22,956 nucleotides of DNA from contig JAOTWH010000011.1 in the NCBI GenBank assembly GCA_029863035.1, positions 1 to 22,956 on the forward strand, written 5' to 3'. The DNA comes from Acidimicrobiia bacterium. GTDB lineage: Bacteria > Actinomycetota > Acidimicrobiia > UBA5794 > JAOTWH01. This document shows positions 15,622 to 22,956 of the stretch, in pieces (position 1 is the first letter of the stretch; the number at the start of each line of letters is the position of its first letter). The position numbers were made by a program, and so were the translations under genes. The notes below the pieces were generated by a model. It searched no databases. It saw only the letters and a program-made list of their open reading frames with translations, and was not told the origin of the DNA.

Positions 15622-16802
15622 AGGGTCTGCACCTTTCTCTTGAGGACTACCCAGCCGACGGCGAACAGCCCCACACTCCAGGCAAAGAGGGCAGCCAGCT
15701 CCGGAAGTGTTTCTGCCCATCCGTCGCCGTACGTGCTGACGTTGACCAACCCCCGTACCAGCGGATACGAAGGGAGGGCTCGGATCCACGCCGACGCCGC
15801 GCCCGGGAAGAGCGCCGCGAAGGCCGGGATCATGAGCAGGATCATGTACACCATCCCGTGGAACAGAGTGCTCATGAAGTCCTTGCCGGTCGATCCGGCG
15901 AGCATCGCCGTGCCGGAGACCATGACCGAGCCCAGCAGCATGAGTGTCAGCACCAACACGGGCTGGGGAAAGAGAGAGTCGATCGCGACCAGAACGATCA
16001 CCGCCTGCACCATGCCACTGAGCGCTCCGGCGATGCCCTTGGCGGCGAGCACGTCGCCGATCGTCGCCGGGGTAACGAGCACCGCGGTCACCGTGCGCTC
16101 CTGGATCTCCTTGGCTATCAGCGACGCCATGACGAACATCTCCATCACGAGAATGAGGAAGACGAACACCGGTCGGAAGCCTTCGCGAGCCGTGACCTGA
16201 CTCCCCACCCGGTCCTCGCCCAGCACCACGAATACCTCATCCGGATCGGGGGTGTCGACCGGAAGCTCATCGCCAGCCACCACAAAGGCGAACTCGCGCA
16301 CCAGGCTCGTTATTGCCTTCTGGGTCTCATCCGGCACGGCTGCATCGACGAAGACGGTCACCTCCGTCCGTTGTCCGGCCGCAGTAGAGGCGAAGAAGTC
16401 GTCGGGGAAGGCGATTCCGATGGCGACGTTTGCCTTGTCGGCCCCGTCCGGCGCCGCCGGGTCGGACCCCGGAGCGATGACGACCGCCTGCCCCTCCGTC
16501 TGCCATGCCTCGGCATCTCCGGCCACAACCGCCTCGAGGTCCTGCGCCGAGCGGAATGGCACCACCCGTAGACCCTCTTCCTCGATGGTTTCGAGCGCAG
16601 CCAGCGCCGCCGGAGCATCGAGGCCCGACACACCAACACCGATCGACTCGTTGACGTCGTTGGGCAGGATCCAGAAGAGGGCGATGACGGCGATCAAAAC
16701 CATGGCCGTGAGAAACGCCCACAGCTTGTCCCGCCCGTACTCGGCCATGTCCTTGCGGACGATCGACCCGATGATGGTGAACCGGGGCACTGGCCGGCTC
16801 AT
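15618..16802 (-). CDS. ABC-2 type permease, first subunit
   Basis: The 394-residue membrane protein has TM1 at about 27-46, a large outside domain (about 47-208) and five to six further helices. The conserved loop KEIQERTVTAVLVTPATIGD lies at the base of the core. The layout (one helix, ectodomain, helical core) is that of ABC2_membrane_3 proteins. It is a paralogue of the next permease, so the pair likely forms a heterodimer. The ATG overlaps the ATPase stop by 4 bp, and its stop overlaps the next ATG by 4 bp. The role is export of an unknown compound, for example a drug, ion-linked substrate or lipid. Confidence 0.88.
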   Translation of the reverse strand: MSRPVPRFTIIGSIVRKDMAEYGRDKLWAFLTAMVLIAVIALFWILPNDVNESIGVGVSGLDAPAALAALETIEEEGLRVVPFRSAQDLEAVVAGDAEAWQTEGQAVVIAPGSDPAAPDGADKANVAIGIAFPDDFFASTAAGQRTEVTVFVDAAVPDETQKAITSLVREFAFVVAGDELPVDTPDPDEVFVVLGEDRVGSQVTAREGFRPVFVFLILVMEMFVMASLIAKEIQERTVTAVLVTPATIGDVLAAKGIAGALSGMVQAVIVLVAIDSLFPQPVLVLTLMLLGSVMVSGTAMLAGSTGKDFMSTLFHGMVYMILLMIPAFAALFPGAASAWIRALPSYPLVRGLVNVSTYGDGWAETLPELAALFAWSVGLFAVGWVVLKRKVQTL

Positions 16803-17662
16803 CCCTCGAGTCCCCTGCCGGTCATTTCGATGAAGATGCTCTCGAGAGAGGCCTCCTCGGTGTGGATGGTCATGAGGCCGGCCGCGCCAACGGCAGCCTT
16901 GAGCTCCTCGCCTGCCGTGGCGTCCTCGAGCGACACCGTCCGCTCCTTCACGCCGTCAGCCTCACGGACCCGCACCTTTACCGAGCGTTTACCGTGCTCC
17001 AGCTTCAGGTTGTCCGGCGTGTCGACCGCGTACAGCTTGCCCTCGTTGATGAACGCCACCCGGTCAGATAGCTCGTCGGCTTCGTACATGTCATGGGTGG
17101 TGAGCAGAACTGCCGCGCCCCGATCGGCTTCATGTTTGATGAGCTTGCGAATCGCCTGCGAGGACACCGGGTCCAGGCCGTCGGTTGGTTCGTCGAGGAA
17201 CAGCACCTTCGGCGTGTTGACAAGCGTCCTGGCCATCATGAGCCGCTGGCGCATGCCCTTGGAGTACTTGCTGACCCGATCATTGGCCCGATCGACGAGG
17301 CCCACCTTCCGCAGCAGGTCGTCGGAGTCGAGATTCTTGATGCCGAACAGGCTGGCGAAGAAGCGGAGGTTCTCGCTTCCCGACATCGAGTCGTAGAGGT
17401 TCTTCTCCTCGAAGCAGACTCCGATCTGCGCCTGCATGACCGGGTCGTCGGTGGTGACGTCGACGCCGAGAACCTGAGCGTTCCCCGACTTCGGCGTGAG
17501 CTGCCCGGTGAGGATCTTGATGGTCGTGGATTTGCCAGCTCCGTTTGGGCCGAGGAAACCAAGGATCTCCCCCGGAGCCACTTCGAAGCTGACCCCCTCC
17601 ACGGCTGGCACGTCGCCGTAGGAGAAACTGATGTCCTCCACTCGGATGGCGGCTTCGGTCAT
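16799..17662 (-). CDS. ABC-2 exporter ATPase (NatA/CcmA-like)
   Basis: The 287-residue ATPase has Walker A GPNGAGKST (38-46), the signature YSKGMRQR (133-140), Walker B VLFLDEP (153-159) and H190. The Q-loop position, normally Gln, is E85 within CFEEKNLY, and the signature has K135 in place of the usual Gly of SGGM. Both may be normal in this subfamily. After the ATPase core is a C-terminal regulatory tail (about 225-287) ending in SLESIFIEMTGRGLEG, typical of exporters. ATG 17662 has GAGGAG eight bases upstream. It is the first gene of the operon with the two ABC-2 permeases. An inverted repeat about 20 bp upstream may be an operator. Confidence 0.92.
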   Translation of the reverse strand: MTEAAIRVEDISFSYGDVPAVEGVSFEVAPGEILGFLGPNGAGKSTTIKILTGQLTPKSGNAQVLGVDVTTDDPVMQAQIGVCFEEKNLYDSMSGSENLRFFASLFGIKNLDSDDLLRKVGLVDRANDRVSKYSKGMRQRLMMARTLVNTPKVLFLDEPTDGLDPVSSQAIRKLIKHEADRGAAVLLTTHDMYEADELSDRVAFINEGKLYAVDTPDNLKLEHGKRSVKVRVREADGVKERTVSLEDATAGEELKAAVGAAGLMTIHTEEASLESIFIEMTGRGLEG

Positions 17663-17680
17663 GGTTTGCTCCTCTCGGCA

Positions 17681-17710
17681 AGCGTTGACCTTCGCGACCT
17701 TCCTAACGCT
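17681..17710. promoter_or_regulatory. Candidate operator upstream of the ABC-2 exporter operon
   Basis: AGCGTT (17681-17686) and AACGCT (17705-17710) form a 6-bp inverted repeat. They enclose two direct GACCTT copies (17687-17692 and 17696-17701) nine bases apart. It lies 19 bp upstream of the exporter ATPase ATG, where a repressor site would be expected. No regulator gene is adjacent. Confidence 0.3.
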
Positions 17711-17880
17711 ACGCAGGGGCCACCGCCACGGAATAGAGGACTTCGGCTTAGGGACCAGAGGCGTTTCCTGTCCCCGCGAGGCGACTCCACCATCCGATCG
17801 TTGACCGAGCTCACCCGCTAGCGCACATTCGTTCGACTCGGCTGGGCGTCAGGTGGTCACAACAGTGTGCCGAACGAAGA

Positions 17881-17904
17881 ATGACCCGCCAAACGGCGGG
17901 CCAT
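17881..17904 (-). terminator. Hairpin terminator of the small barrel-protein gene
   Basis: ATGACCCGCC (17881-17890), loop AAAC and GGCGGGCCAT (17895-17904), with one A-C mismatch. On the minus strand it follows the stop of the 92-residue gene and ends in the T-rich trailer ATTCTTCGTTCG. It is nearly the same sequence as the hairpin at 10672-10702. The rest of 17663-17926 holds no gene. Confidence 0.7.
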
Positions 17905-17926
17905 CCAAACGATCAGTAGTACAGCT

Positions 17927-18205
17927 TTAGGCCTGAATCGCCTCGACCTCTTCGTAGATCTCGAAGCGGGGTTCTCCGATTACGCCGGCCTCCTGCATCG
18001 CTTCCTTCAGCCGATGGTCGCCCATCATTTCCTTGAGCGTTTCGAGGGAGTCATAACCAGCGACAACGGTGACCAGGTTCGGGTCGTCCACGCTCACATT
18101 GACCCGGGAGAACTTCGCACCCATCTTGGTCGGCGGCATCGTGTCGTACACGGCCTTCCACTTGTCGTAATCCGCTACCGCGTGATTGATTGCCAATAAG
18201 AACAT
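17927..18205 (-). CDS. Small dimeric alpha/beta-barrel-type protein, unknown function
   Basis: The 92-residue protein begins MFLLAINHAVADYDKWKAVYD and ends FEIYEEVEA, with a central VVAGYDSLETLKEMMGDHRLKEAM helix. This beta-alpha-beta pattern fits the dimeric ferredoxin-like barrel of small 'cyclase'/monooxygenase-like proteins. H8 and D12 (HAVADYDKW) are typical of such proteins, but no catalytic set is certain. AGGAGG lies about nine bases before the ATG, a strong ribosome binding site, suggesting good expression. It is a single gene with its own terminator. No function is assigned beyond the fold. Confidence 0.75.
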   Translation of the reverse strand: MFLLAINHAVADYDKWKAVYDTMPPTKMGAKFSRVNVSVDDPNLVTVVAGYDSLETLKEMMGDHRLKEAMQEAGVIGEPRFEIYEEVEAIQA

Positions 18206-18442
18206 ATAGGTGGCCTCCTGGGTGGGTCCTTAGCTCAATGAGCTCGTGATCTCGAGCCTACAGCTTGCCACCGCCCCGCCTTCGCCACACCGCCCAACGG
18301 CGCCTGCCACCGGCGCCCCAAATGCGGCCAGTCATGTTCCGACAGCGGGTGCCTAATGACTAGGGCAAAACTGCCCGCATTGGCGGCGCTCTACCTTTGA
18401 AACGGTCGCACCGACTGCGCGGCATGCCACAATCCACTCGCT

Positions 18443-19579
18443 GTGTTCACCCCGACTCGACTCTCGTTCGCGCTGCGCCCTGGAGCACCCATGCCCGTGC
18501 TGGCAGGCGCCGTGGCGGTGGCAATGCTGTTCGCCGCCACTCCGTTTCTTATCCCCGAAGTGGCCGACCGCTTCGACGTGTCGGTCGGGACGGCAGGTCT
18601 GTTATCGGTTGCCCAGGTGGCATCCTTCGCCGCGACGACCTTCATCTTGCCCCGGTTGGCTGCTCCTTCGGTGCGAATATTCCTGATCGCTGCGGGAGTT
18701 CTGGCTGTCGGCAACGGGGTCAGCGCTTTGCTCACCGCCTTTCCTCTGCTGGTTGGAGTCAGGGCAGTGGCCGGTGGCGCTGCCGGCGCCCTGATCTGGA
18801 TGGCGTGGAGCGATGCGATGCAAGCACCCCGCTCGTTGGCCGCCATCTCCGCCGCAGCGCCTCTCACCGTCCTGTTGTCATCGCCGCTCATAGCCGCCCT
18901 CTCCGCGCATGGTGATCGAGCGATATACGCCGCGCTCGCCATCGCCAGCGCTCCCTTGCTCTTGATGCGCCCCAGCGTGACGGTCGGGGCACGCCCTACC
19001 CGCCACGTGAGCCGCTCCCGCTCCAATCGGGTCCTGCTGGGAGCGCTGGTGCTGATGACCTTCGCCGGCGCCAGCCTCTTCATCTACGAGTCGGTGGCCG
19101 CCCGCCAACAGCTCGGGCTAACGCCGCTGGCCACCTCGCTTGGTTTCAGCCTCAACGCGGCGGGCGGTCTCCTGGGCGCTCGGTTGTCGGGCCGCCATCG
19201 CCGACCCGGCCTGTGGCTGGCCTCGGCGGGCCCGGCGGCTGCTCTGTCCATCGCTGGTGGTCACGCCATCTTTTTCTTCATCGGTATCGGCTGGTGGGGA
19301 TTCGCTTTCTGGATGGGAGTACCAGGCGTCATGCAGATGCTGTCGGCCAGATCGCTCCATCCGGCGGAACGGGCAGGCGACGCCCAATCGGCCATGGCCG
19401 TGGGGAGAGCCCTGGCCCCGCTACTCGGCGGTGCATTCGCCGATGCCGACGCCTACACCACCTTGGCGTTGGTGTCTGGCGCCGGCCTCACGGTGGCGGG
19501 GCTATCGATCGCCGGTGTTCAGGAGGGCCGAGACCGGCTGCCACCCAGCGATCCGATCTTTCATATGCCGAAGGACTGA
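18443..19579 (+). CDS. Major facilitator superfamily transporter
   Basis: The 378-residue protein is hydrophobic and rich in Ala/Gly/Leu, with about 11-12 helices, the usual MFS size. It has a basic loop between the halves (PTRHVSRSRSNR, about 190-201) and MFS-like features such as the helix 1-2 region PEVADRFDVSVGTAGLLSVAQV and SALLTAFPLLVGVRAVAGGAAGALIW. In helix 11, AMAVGRALAPLLGGAFAD is also typical. It probably works as a drug or metabolite exporter; the substrate is unknown. The start is GTG 18443 with no clear Shine-Dalgarno, so it may be leaderless. The 237-bp gap upstream shows only a small GGGCA-aaac-TGCCC hairpin (18363-18376). It converges on the cyclase gene with only 24 bp between stops. 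Confidence 0.85.
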   Translation: MFTPTRLSFALRPGAPMPVLAGAVAVAMLFAATPFLIPEVADRFDVSVGTAGLLSVAQVASFAATTFILPRLAAPSVRIFLIAAGVLAVGNGVSALLTAFPLLVGVRAVAGGAAGALIWMAWSDAMQAPRSLAAISAAAPLTVLLSSPLIAALSAHGDRAIYAALAIASAPLLLMRPSVTVGARPTRHVSRSRSNRVLLGALVLMTFAGASLFIYESVAARQQLGLTPLATSLGFSLNAAGGLLGARLSGRHRRPGLWLASAGPAAALSIAGGHAIFFFIGIGWWGFAFWMGVPGVMQMLSARSLHPAERAGDAQSAMAVGRALAPLLGGAFADADAYTTLALVSGAGLTVAGLSIAGVQEGRDRLPPSDPIFHMPKD

Positions 19580-19603
19580 TAGCTCGACGTCGCCGGACAG
19601 ACA

Positions 19604-21589
19604 TCAACCGCCCAGCAATGCATCCACTCGCTCGACGGCAACTGTCGCTCCGAGCTTCTCGAGGGTTGAACGTGCCGAAGTGAGCTCCAGCCGTGCGGCC
19701 GCGTCGTTGCCGATGGCTGATTGTGCTTTGGCCAGAACGACACGGGCCTGGGCGGTTTCATAGGGCATCTTCAGCTCTGTCCAACCTCGCACCGCTGCCT
19801 GAGCGAGCTTCGCCGCCTCCGCTGGTGTTTGATCGTCTGTTGCGATCGCCGCCCGCCGCTGTGCGGCAGCCGCCCGCATCGCTACCGAGCCGCAAAGTTC
19901 GGCGGCTTCCTCGAGCTCGTCGAGTGCTGCTTGTGCCTCTACAACGTGTCCGCGTGCCAGCTGCACGTCTATCCACGCTGGGAGCATCCGCGCCCGATCC
20001 AGCGGCCCCATCCCCGAGTCGAGCGCCGGTCGCATCAACTCCTCGGCGCCTTCGGCGTCACCCTCCTCAAGCCGTAACAATGCCAGGCCCGGCAACGGTG
20101 TGAAGCCGTACTCGTGGGCCACACCGAAGTGCTCAGCCGCCTCGGCCAACCGACCTGACCGCAAATCGATCTCCCCTCTTTGGTACAACGCCGCGCCGAC
20201 GATGTCCGGATACCCATCCAGCTCATCCACAGCCTTGTCCAGGTCTGCAACGGCGTCCTGCCACGACCCCCGCAGCCACTTCAGTTCGGCACGGAATATC
20301 CGGCAAACGCCCGGATAGGCAGAATCGGAATGGTTTTCACACCACGACTGGGCGGCATCGCTCCACTCGCCGGCTCGCTCGTAGTCGGCAGCCTGACCGC
20401 ACACTGACAGCATGTTGCAGTAGGAACGCCCGGTCGTTTCTGCATCTAGCTCACCCCCCACCGCTGCCACCATGGCTTCGTCGACAAGCATCATCCCCTC
20501 CTCAACTTGGCCCGTCGCAACCAGGAAGCGCCCCTTGTCCTGCAGCCCGAGAGCCTCGATGTTGCGGTCGTTGAGCCTGCGACCCAGCTCGATCACCCGA
20601 TCGGACAGTGCAAGACCCCGGGCCGTGTCGCCATCTGACTCAAAAGCGACAACGCTCTCCCACCGCAAGAGGTGGCCCAACGCCTCGCTGTCCTCGGCTC
20701 CTTCCAGCAAGCCCTTCGCGCGAGCCAGCCACGCCTTGGCAACCGCTCCGGCGAGGCGGTGCTTGTAGGACTCAGCCAGGGCGAGGGCGATGAGGGCGGC
20801 TGCTTCTTTCTTGCCCTCGCGCACATAGGCTCCGTAGGCCTTCTCCCGGATCGAAACTCCCTCGTCGCTGCGACCGGTCCACCAGGCCGCCTCCGCCATC
20901 CGCTGCAGATCCTCGGCGTCCAGCTCGATCTCGGCCTCGGCACCGGTCAGCGCCTCGTATGCACGTTGCCAATTCTGAGCGGCGTGGGCCTGGCGACCAT
21001 CTGCCAACAGGTCGGCCGCATCCGCTACGGGTGTCTGAGACTTCAGCGGCGAAAAATCTCGTGTAAGACCACCCTTCGCTATTTGGAATACATGCTCGGG
21101 TCGCTCCAGGTCACGGAGCACGTGAGGCCCAAGGTCAACCAGGTCGACACCCTCAGGGAGTTCGTCGCTGGTCAGCTGGGCCGTTGCCGACGAAACCAGG
21201 ATCTGCCCGCCGTACCCAGTCGAAAGCAGCCGAGCACACCGATTGAGCGGCGGTCCGAAGTAGTCGCCGTCTCGCTCATCGGCGTTGCCGCTGTGCATCG
21301 CCATTCGAACCAGCAGCGGTCCCACCTCGCCCCAGTCCTGTTCCCCCAGCATTATCTGGGTCTCTATGGCCGCATCGATGGCCGACAGCGGTGAGGAGAA
21401 GGCGGCGCAGAATTCGTCTCCGGCGGTGGTAAAGATCGTCCCTCCGTTGGTCTCGATCTTCTGGCGCACCACTCTGTCGTGCGTCGCCATGGCTGCTCGC
21501 ATGGCATCGGGATGCTCGTCCCAACGGCGCGTGCTTCCCTCGACATCCGTAAAGAGAAACGTCACCGTTCCGGTTGGTTTAGCCGTCAT
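19604..21589 (-). CDS. Class III adenylate/guanylate cyclase-like domain fused to a TPR-like helical region
   Basis: The 661-residue protein has an N-terminal class III cyclase domain (about 5-175). Metal-binding D15 lies in FTDVEGST and D58 in TTAGDEF. The purine-side D109 is in RDGDYFG, and N116 and R120, which stabilise the transition state, are in LNRCARL. The usual substrate-specifying lysine (FKTTGD in relatives) is T54 here. After GGQILVSSATAQL comes a long alpha-helical region (about 195-655) of repeated 34-40-residue helical pairs, TPR-like. Related actinobacterial proteins usually have an AAA/NB-ARC ATPase between cyclase and TPR; no Walker A is visible here. GGAGG precedes ATG 21589. 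It is divergent from the GNAT gene, and the product is likely a cytoplasmic sensor or scaffold. Whether it makes cAMP is doubtful. Confidence 0.88.
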   Translation of the reverse strand: MTAKPTGTVTFLFTDVEGSTRRWDEHPDAMRAAMATHDRVVRQKIETNGGTIFTTAGDEFCAAFSSPLSAIDAAIETQIMLGEQDWGEVGPLLVRMAMHSGNADERDGDYFGPPLNRCARLLSTGYGGQILVSSATAQLTSDELPEGVDLVDLGPHVLRDLERPEHVFQIAKGGLTRDFSPLKSQTPVADAADLLADGRQAHAAQNWQRAYEALTGAEAEIELDAEDLQRMAEAAWWTGRSDEGVSIREKAYGAYVREGKKEAAALIALALAESYKHRLAGAVAKAWLARAKGLLEGAEDSEALGHLLRWESVVAFESDGDTARGLALSDRVIELGRRLNDRNIEALGLQDKGRFLVATGQVEEGMMLVDEAMVAAVGGELDAETTGRSYCNMLSVCGQAADYERAGEWSDAAQSWCENHSDSAYPGVCRIFRAELKWLRGSWQDAVADLDKAVDELDGYPDIVGAALYQRGEIDLRSGRLAEAAEHFGVAHEYGFTPLPGLALLRLEEGDAEGAEELMRPALDSGMGPLDRARMLPAWIDVQLARGHVVEAQAALDELEEAAELCGSVAMRAAAAQRRAAIATDDQTPAEAAKLAQAAVRGWTELKMPYETAQARVVLAKAQSAIGNDAAARLELTSARSTLEKLGATVAVERVDALLGG

Positions 21590-21682
21590 GGACCTCCACT
21601 TGGGCGCTTCAATCTACGCGCTCGGCTCCCCGCCGCTGGTAATCCAGGCGGATTCTGGCCGGTGATGTGGCAAGCTGTCCCC

Positions 21683-22396
21683 ATGTCCGCACCACGCCAC
21701 GACGAATACGGGTTACCCGTCGGCGAAGATGTACCCGGCTGGAAACCGGTAGATCTCCCGCCCCACACTGCGATGGACGGCCAATGGTGCCGTCTCGAGC
21801 CGCTCACCCTCGACCACGCCGAAGGCCTTGTCGCCGCGTTCTCGGCCGACGACGGCCGCATGTGGACCTACATGCCGTGGGGCCCGTTCAAGAAAACGGC
21901 CGAACTGCGAACCGTGATCGAATGGATCTCGGCGCAGGACGACTGGATGGGTTTCGCCATTGTTACCCCCGAACACGGGCCCATCGGCATGGCCTGCTAC
22001 CTCCGCATCGATCCACCGCAAGGTGTGATAGAAGTCGGAGCAATCGCCTACTCCCCTGCCCTGATGAAGACCGCCGCCGCCACCGAAGCCATGTTCTTGA
22101 TGGCAGACCGCGCCTTCGACACCGGGTACCGACGCCACGAGTGGAAGTGCGACGACCTCAACGCGGCGTCCCGCTCAGCCGCCGACCGACTCGGATTCCG
22201 GTATGAGGGGACTTTCCGCCAGGCGGTCGTCTACAAGGGCCGCAACCGCGACACCGCCTGGTACTCCATCACCGACCAGGAGTGGCTCGCACTGCGCCAG
22301 GCCTATGTCAAGTGGCTGAACCCAGCGAACTTCGACGACGCCGGGACGCAGCGCACCAGCCTCCGCGCCCTTGTCGCCGCCACCCAAGGAATGTGA
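21683..22396 (+). CDS. GNAT family N-acetyltransferase (RimJ/RimL-like)
   Basis: The 237-residue protein has the Acetyltransf_3 layout: WCRLEPLTLDHAEGLVAAF at the N-terminus, central strands GPIGMACYLRIDPPQGVIEVGAIAY, the acetyl-CoA loop ALMKTAAATEAMFLM, then WKCDDLNAASRSAADRLGFRYEG and GRNRDTAWYSITDQEW. This last block defines a widespread subfamily of small-molecule or protein N-acetyltransferases found in bacteria and fungi. It transfers an acetyl group from acetyl-CoA, probably to an amine; the acceptor is unknown. The frame opens upstream to 21479, but ATG 21683 begins the conserved MSAPRHDEYGLPVG region and avoids overlap with the divergent gene. A DsbA-like gene follows 45 bp downstream. 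Confidence 0.88.
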   Translation: MSAPRHDEYGLPVGEDVPGWKPVDLPPHTAMDGQWCRLEPLTLDHAEGLVAAFSADDGRMWTYMPWGPFKKTAELRTVIEWISAQDDWMGFAIVTPEHGPIGMACYLRIDPPQGVIEVGAIAYSPALMKTAAATEAMFLMADRAFDTGYRRHEWKCDDLNAASRSAADRLGFRYEGTFRQAVVYKGRNRDTAWYSITDQEWLALRQAYVKWLNPANFDDAGTQRTSLRALVAATQGM

Positions 22397-22441
22397 CTTC
22401 ACGTCGGGAATGACCACCGCTCCGATTAGCTTGAACCAGTA

Positions 22442-22956
22442 ATGGATATCGAATTCGTTTACGTAGGCGACCCCATGTGCTCGTGGTGCTGGGGGTTCGC
22501 CCCGGTGCTGGAACGTATGCAAGAGGTGTACGACGTGCCGCTGCGGGTCGTTGTTGGAGGCCTGCGCCCCGGGCCTGAGGCACAGGAGCTCGACGATCGC
22601 TTGGCGGGCACTCTGGCCCATCACTGGGAAGCCGTCGAAGAGGCCTCTGGTCAGCCATTCGACGCCAAATTCCTGGAGCGACGCGACGGCTGGCGCTACG
22701 ACACCGAGGTTCCGGCCATCGCGGTGGTCACCATGCGCGAGCTCAATGAGCCACAGACGCTGCAGTTTCACTCCCGACTGCAGCGCGCCTTCTACGCCGA
22801 AGGCATCGACATCACCGATCCTGTCGCCTACCCGGATCTCATCACCGACTTTGATGTAGACGCCGACAAGTTCACCGAGCTTTTCGCGTCGGACGATATG
22901 AAGAAGCGGGCCTGGGCCGATTTCGCTGAGTCCCGCTCGATGGGTGTGGCCGGCTT
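22442..22956 (+). CDS. DsbA/FrnE-like thioredoxin-fold protein (partial, cut by window end)
   Basis: The first 171 residues are visible, with no stop before the edge. The start MDIEFVYVGDPMCSWCWGF places a CSWC redox pair (C13 and C16) in a thioredoxin-like strand-loop-helix. The helical insert follows (LERMQEVYDVPLRVVVGGLRPG ... HWEAVEEASGQPFD), as in the FrnE/2-hydroxychromene-isomerase-like DsbA family. There is no signal peptide, so it is likely cytoplasmic, unlike true DsbA. The typical cis-proline region lies beyond the window. It probably acts as a thiol-disulfide oxidoreductase or, like some CxWC members, in stress resistance. It is 45 bp after the GNAT gene in the same direction and may be co-transcribed. 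Confidence 0.88.
   Translation, partial: MDIEFVYVGDPMCSWCWGFAPVLERMQEVYDVPLRVVVGGLRPGPEAQELDDRLAGTLAHHWEAVEEASGQPFDAKFLERRDGWRYDTEVPAIAVVTMRELNEPQTLQFHSRLQRAFYAEGIDITDPVAYPDLITDFDVDADKFTELFASDDMKKRAWADFAESRSMGVAG

Noticed and set aside
1..22956. Defence system, prophage, insertion sequence, CRISPR or tRNA genes
   Set aside because: I looked for integrase, transposase, restriction, toxin-antitoxin and repeat-spacer patterns on both strands and saw none that could be supported.

Overview
This window is high-GC bacterial chromosome, dense with protein genes. It most likely comes from an actinomycetote, perhaps an Acidimicrobiia-like lineage. The reasons are GTG starts, many 4-bp ATGA/GTGA gene overlaps, a class III cyclase fused to a helical repeat region, a probable MpaB-type oxygenase tail and acidic, short lipoproteins. 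This assignment is an inference from gene content and style. I saw no tRNA, rRNA, CRISPR array, phage or insertion-sequence gene.

Left part (1-9.7 kb). The window opens with the tail of a probable DUF2236/MpaB-type protein, followed by an M3 zinc oligopeptidase, both on +. A GC-rich composite inverted-repeat element (about 2429-2554) separates them from seven tightly packed minus-strand genes. In transcription order these are: a RimB-like retropepsin-fold protease, RimK (glutamate ligase for ribosomal protein S6), a galactokinase-family GHMP kinase, a sugar-1-phosphate nucleotidyltransferase, argG, argH, and an FAD amine dehydrogenase resembling D-arginine dehydrogenase. Spacings are -4, +9, -4, +78, -4 and +3 bp. 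The run may be one transcript, or two if the 78-bp gap before argG holds a promoter. It links S6 tail modification, sugar activation by kinase plus pyrophosphorylase, and the last two steps of arginine synthesis.

Middle part (9.7-17.9 kb). A GYD-domain protein and a small lipoprotein lie on +. A lipid-anchored type 1 copper protein is divergent from a MacB-type ABC transporter (ATPase plus an 8-TM double-FtsX permease). Convergent to that is a second, unrelated ABC exporter (ATPase plus two ABC-2 permeases with large outside domains), whose three genes overlap by 4 bp each.

Right part (17.9-22.9 kb). This holds a small dimeric alpha/beta-barrel protein, an MFS transporter, a large class III cyclase-like protein with a helical repeat region, a RimJ/RimL-type GNAT acetyltransferase, and the first part of a DsbA/FrnE-like thioredoxin-fold protein cut by the window end.

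The observations most worth following are these. (1) The DauA-like enzyme is coupled to argGH, and the residues that bind the arginine side chain are changed while the carboxylate-binding residues are kept. (2) The cyclase lacks the purine-specifying lysine and the usual AAA module. (3) ArgH has an atypical signature loop. (4) A galactokinase is translationally coupled to a pyrophosphorylase with no GalT in view, next to RimB-RimK. (5) A nearly identical terminator-like sequence sits behind two different minus-strand genes. I did not find a clearly novel multi-gene defence or mobile system.
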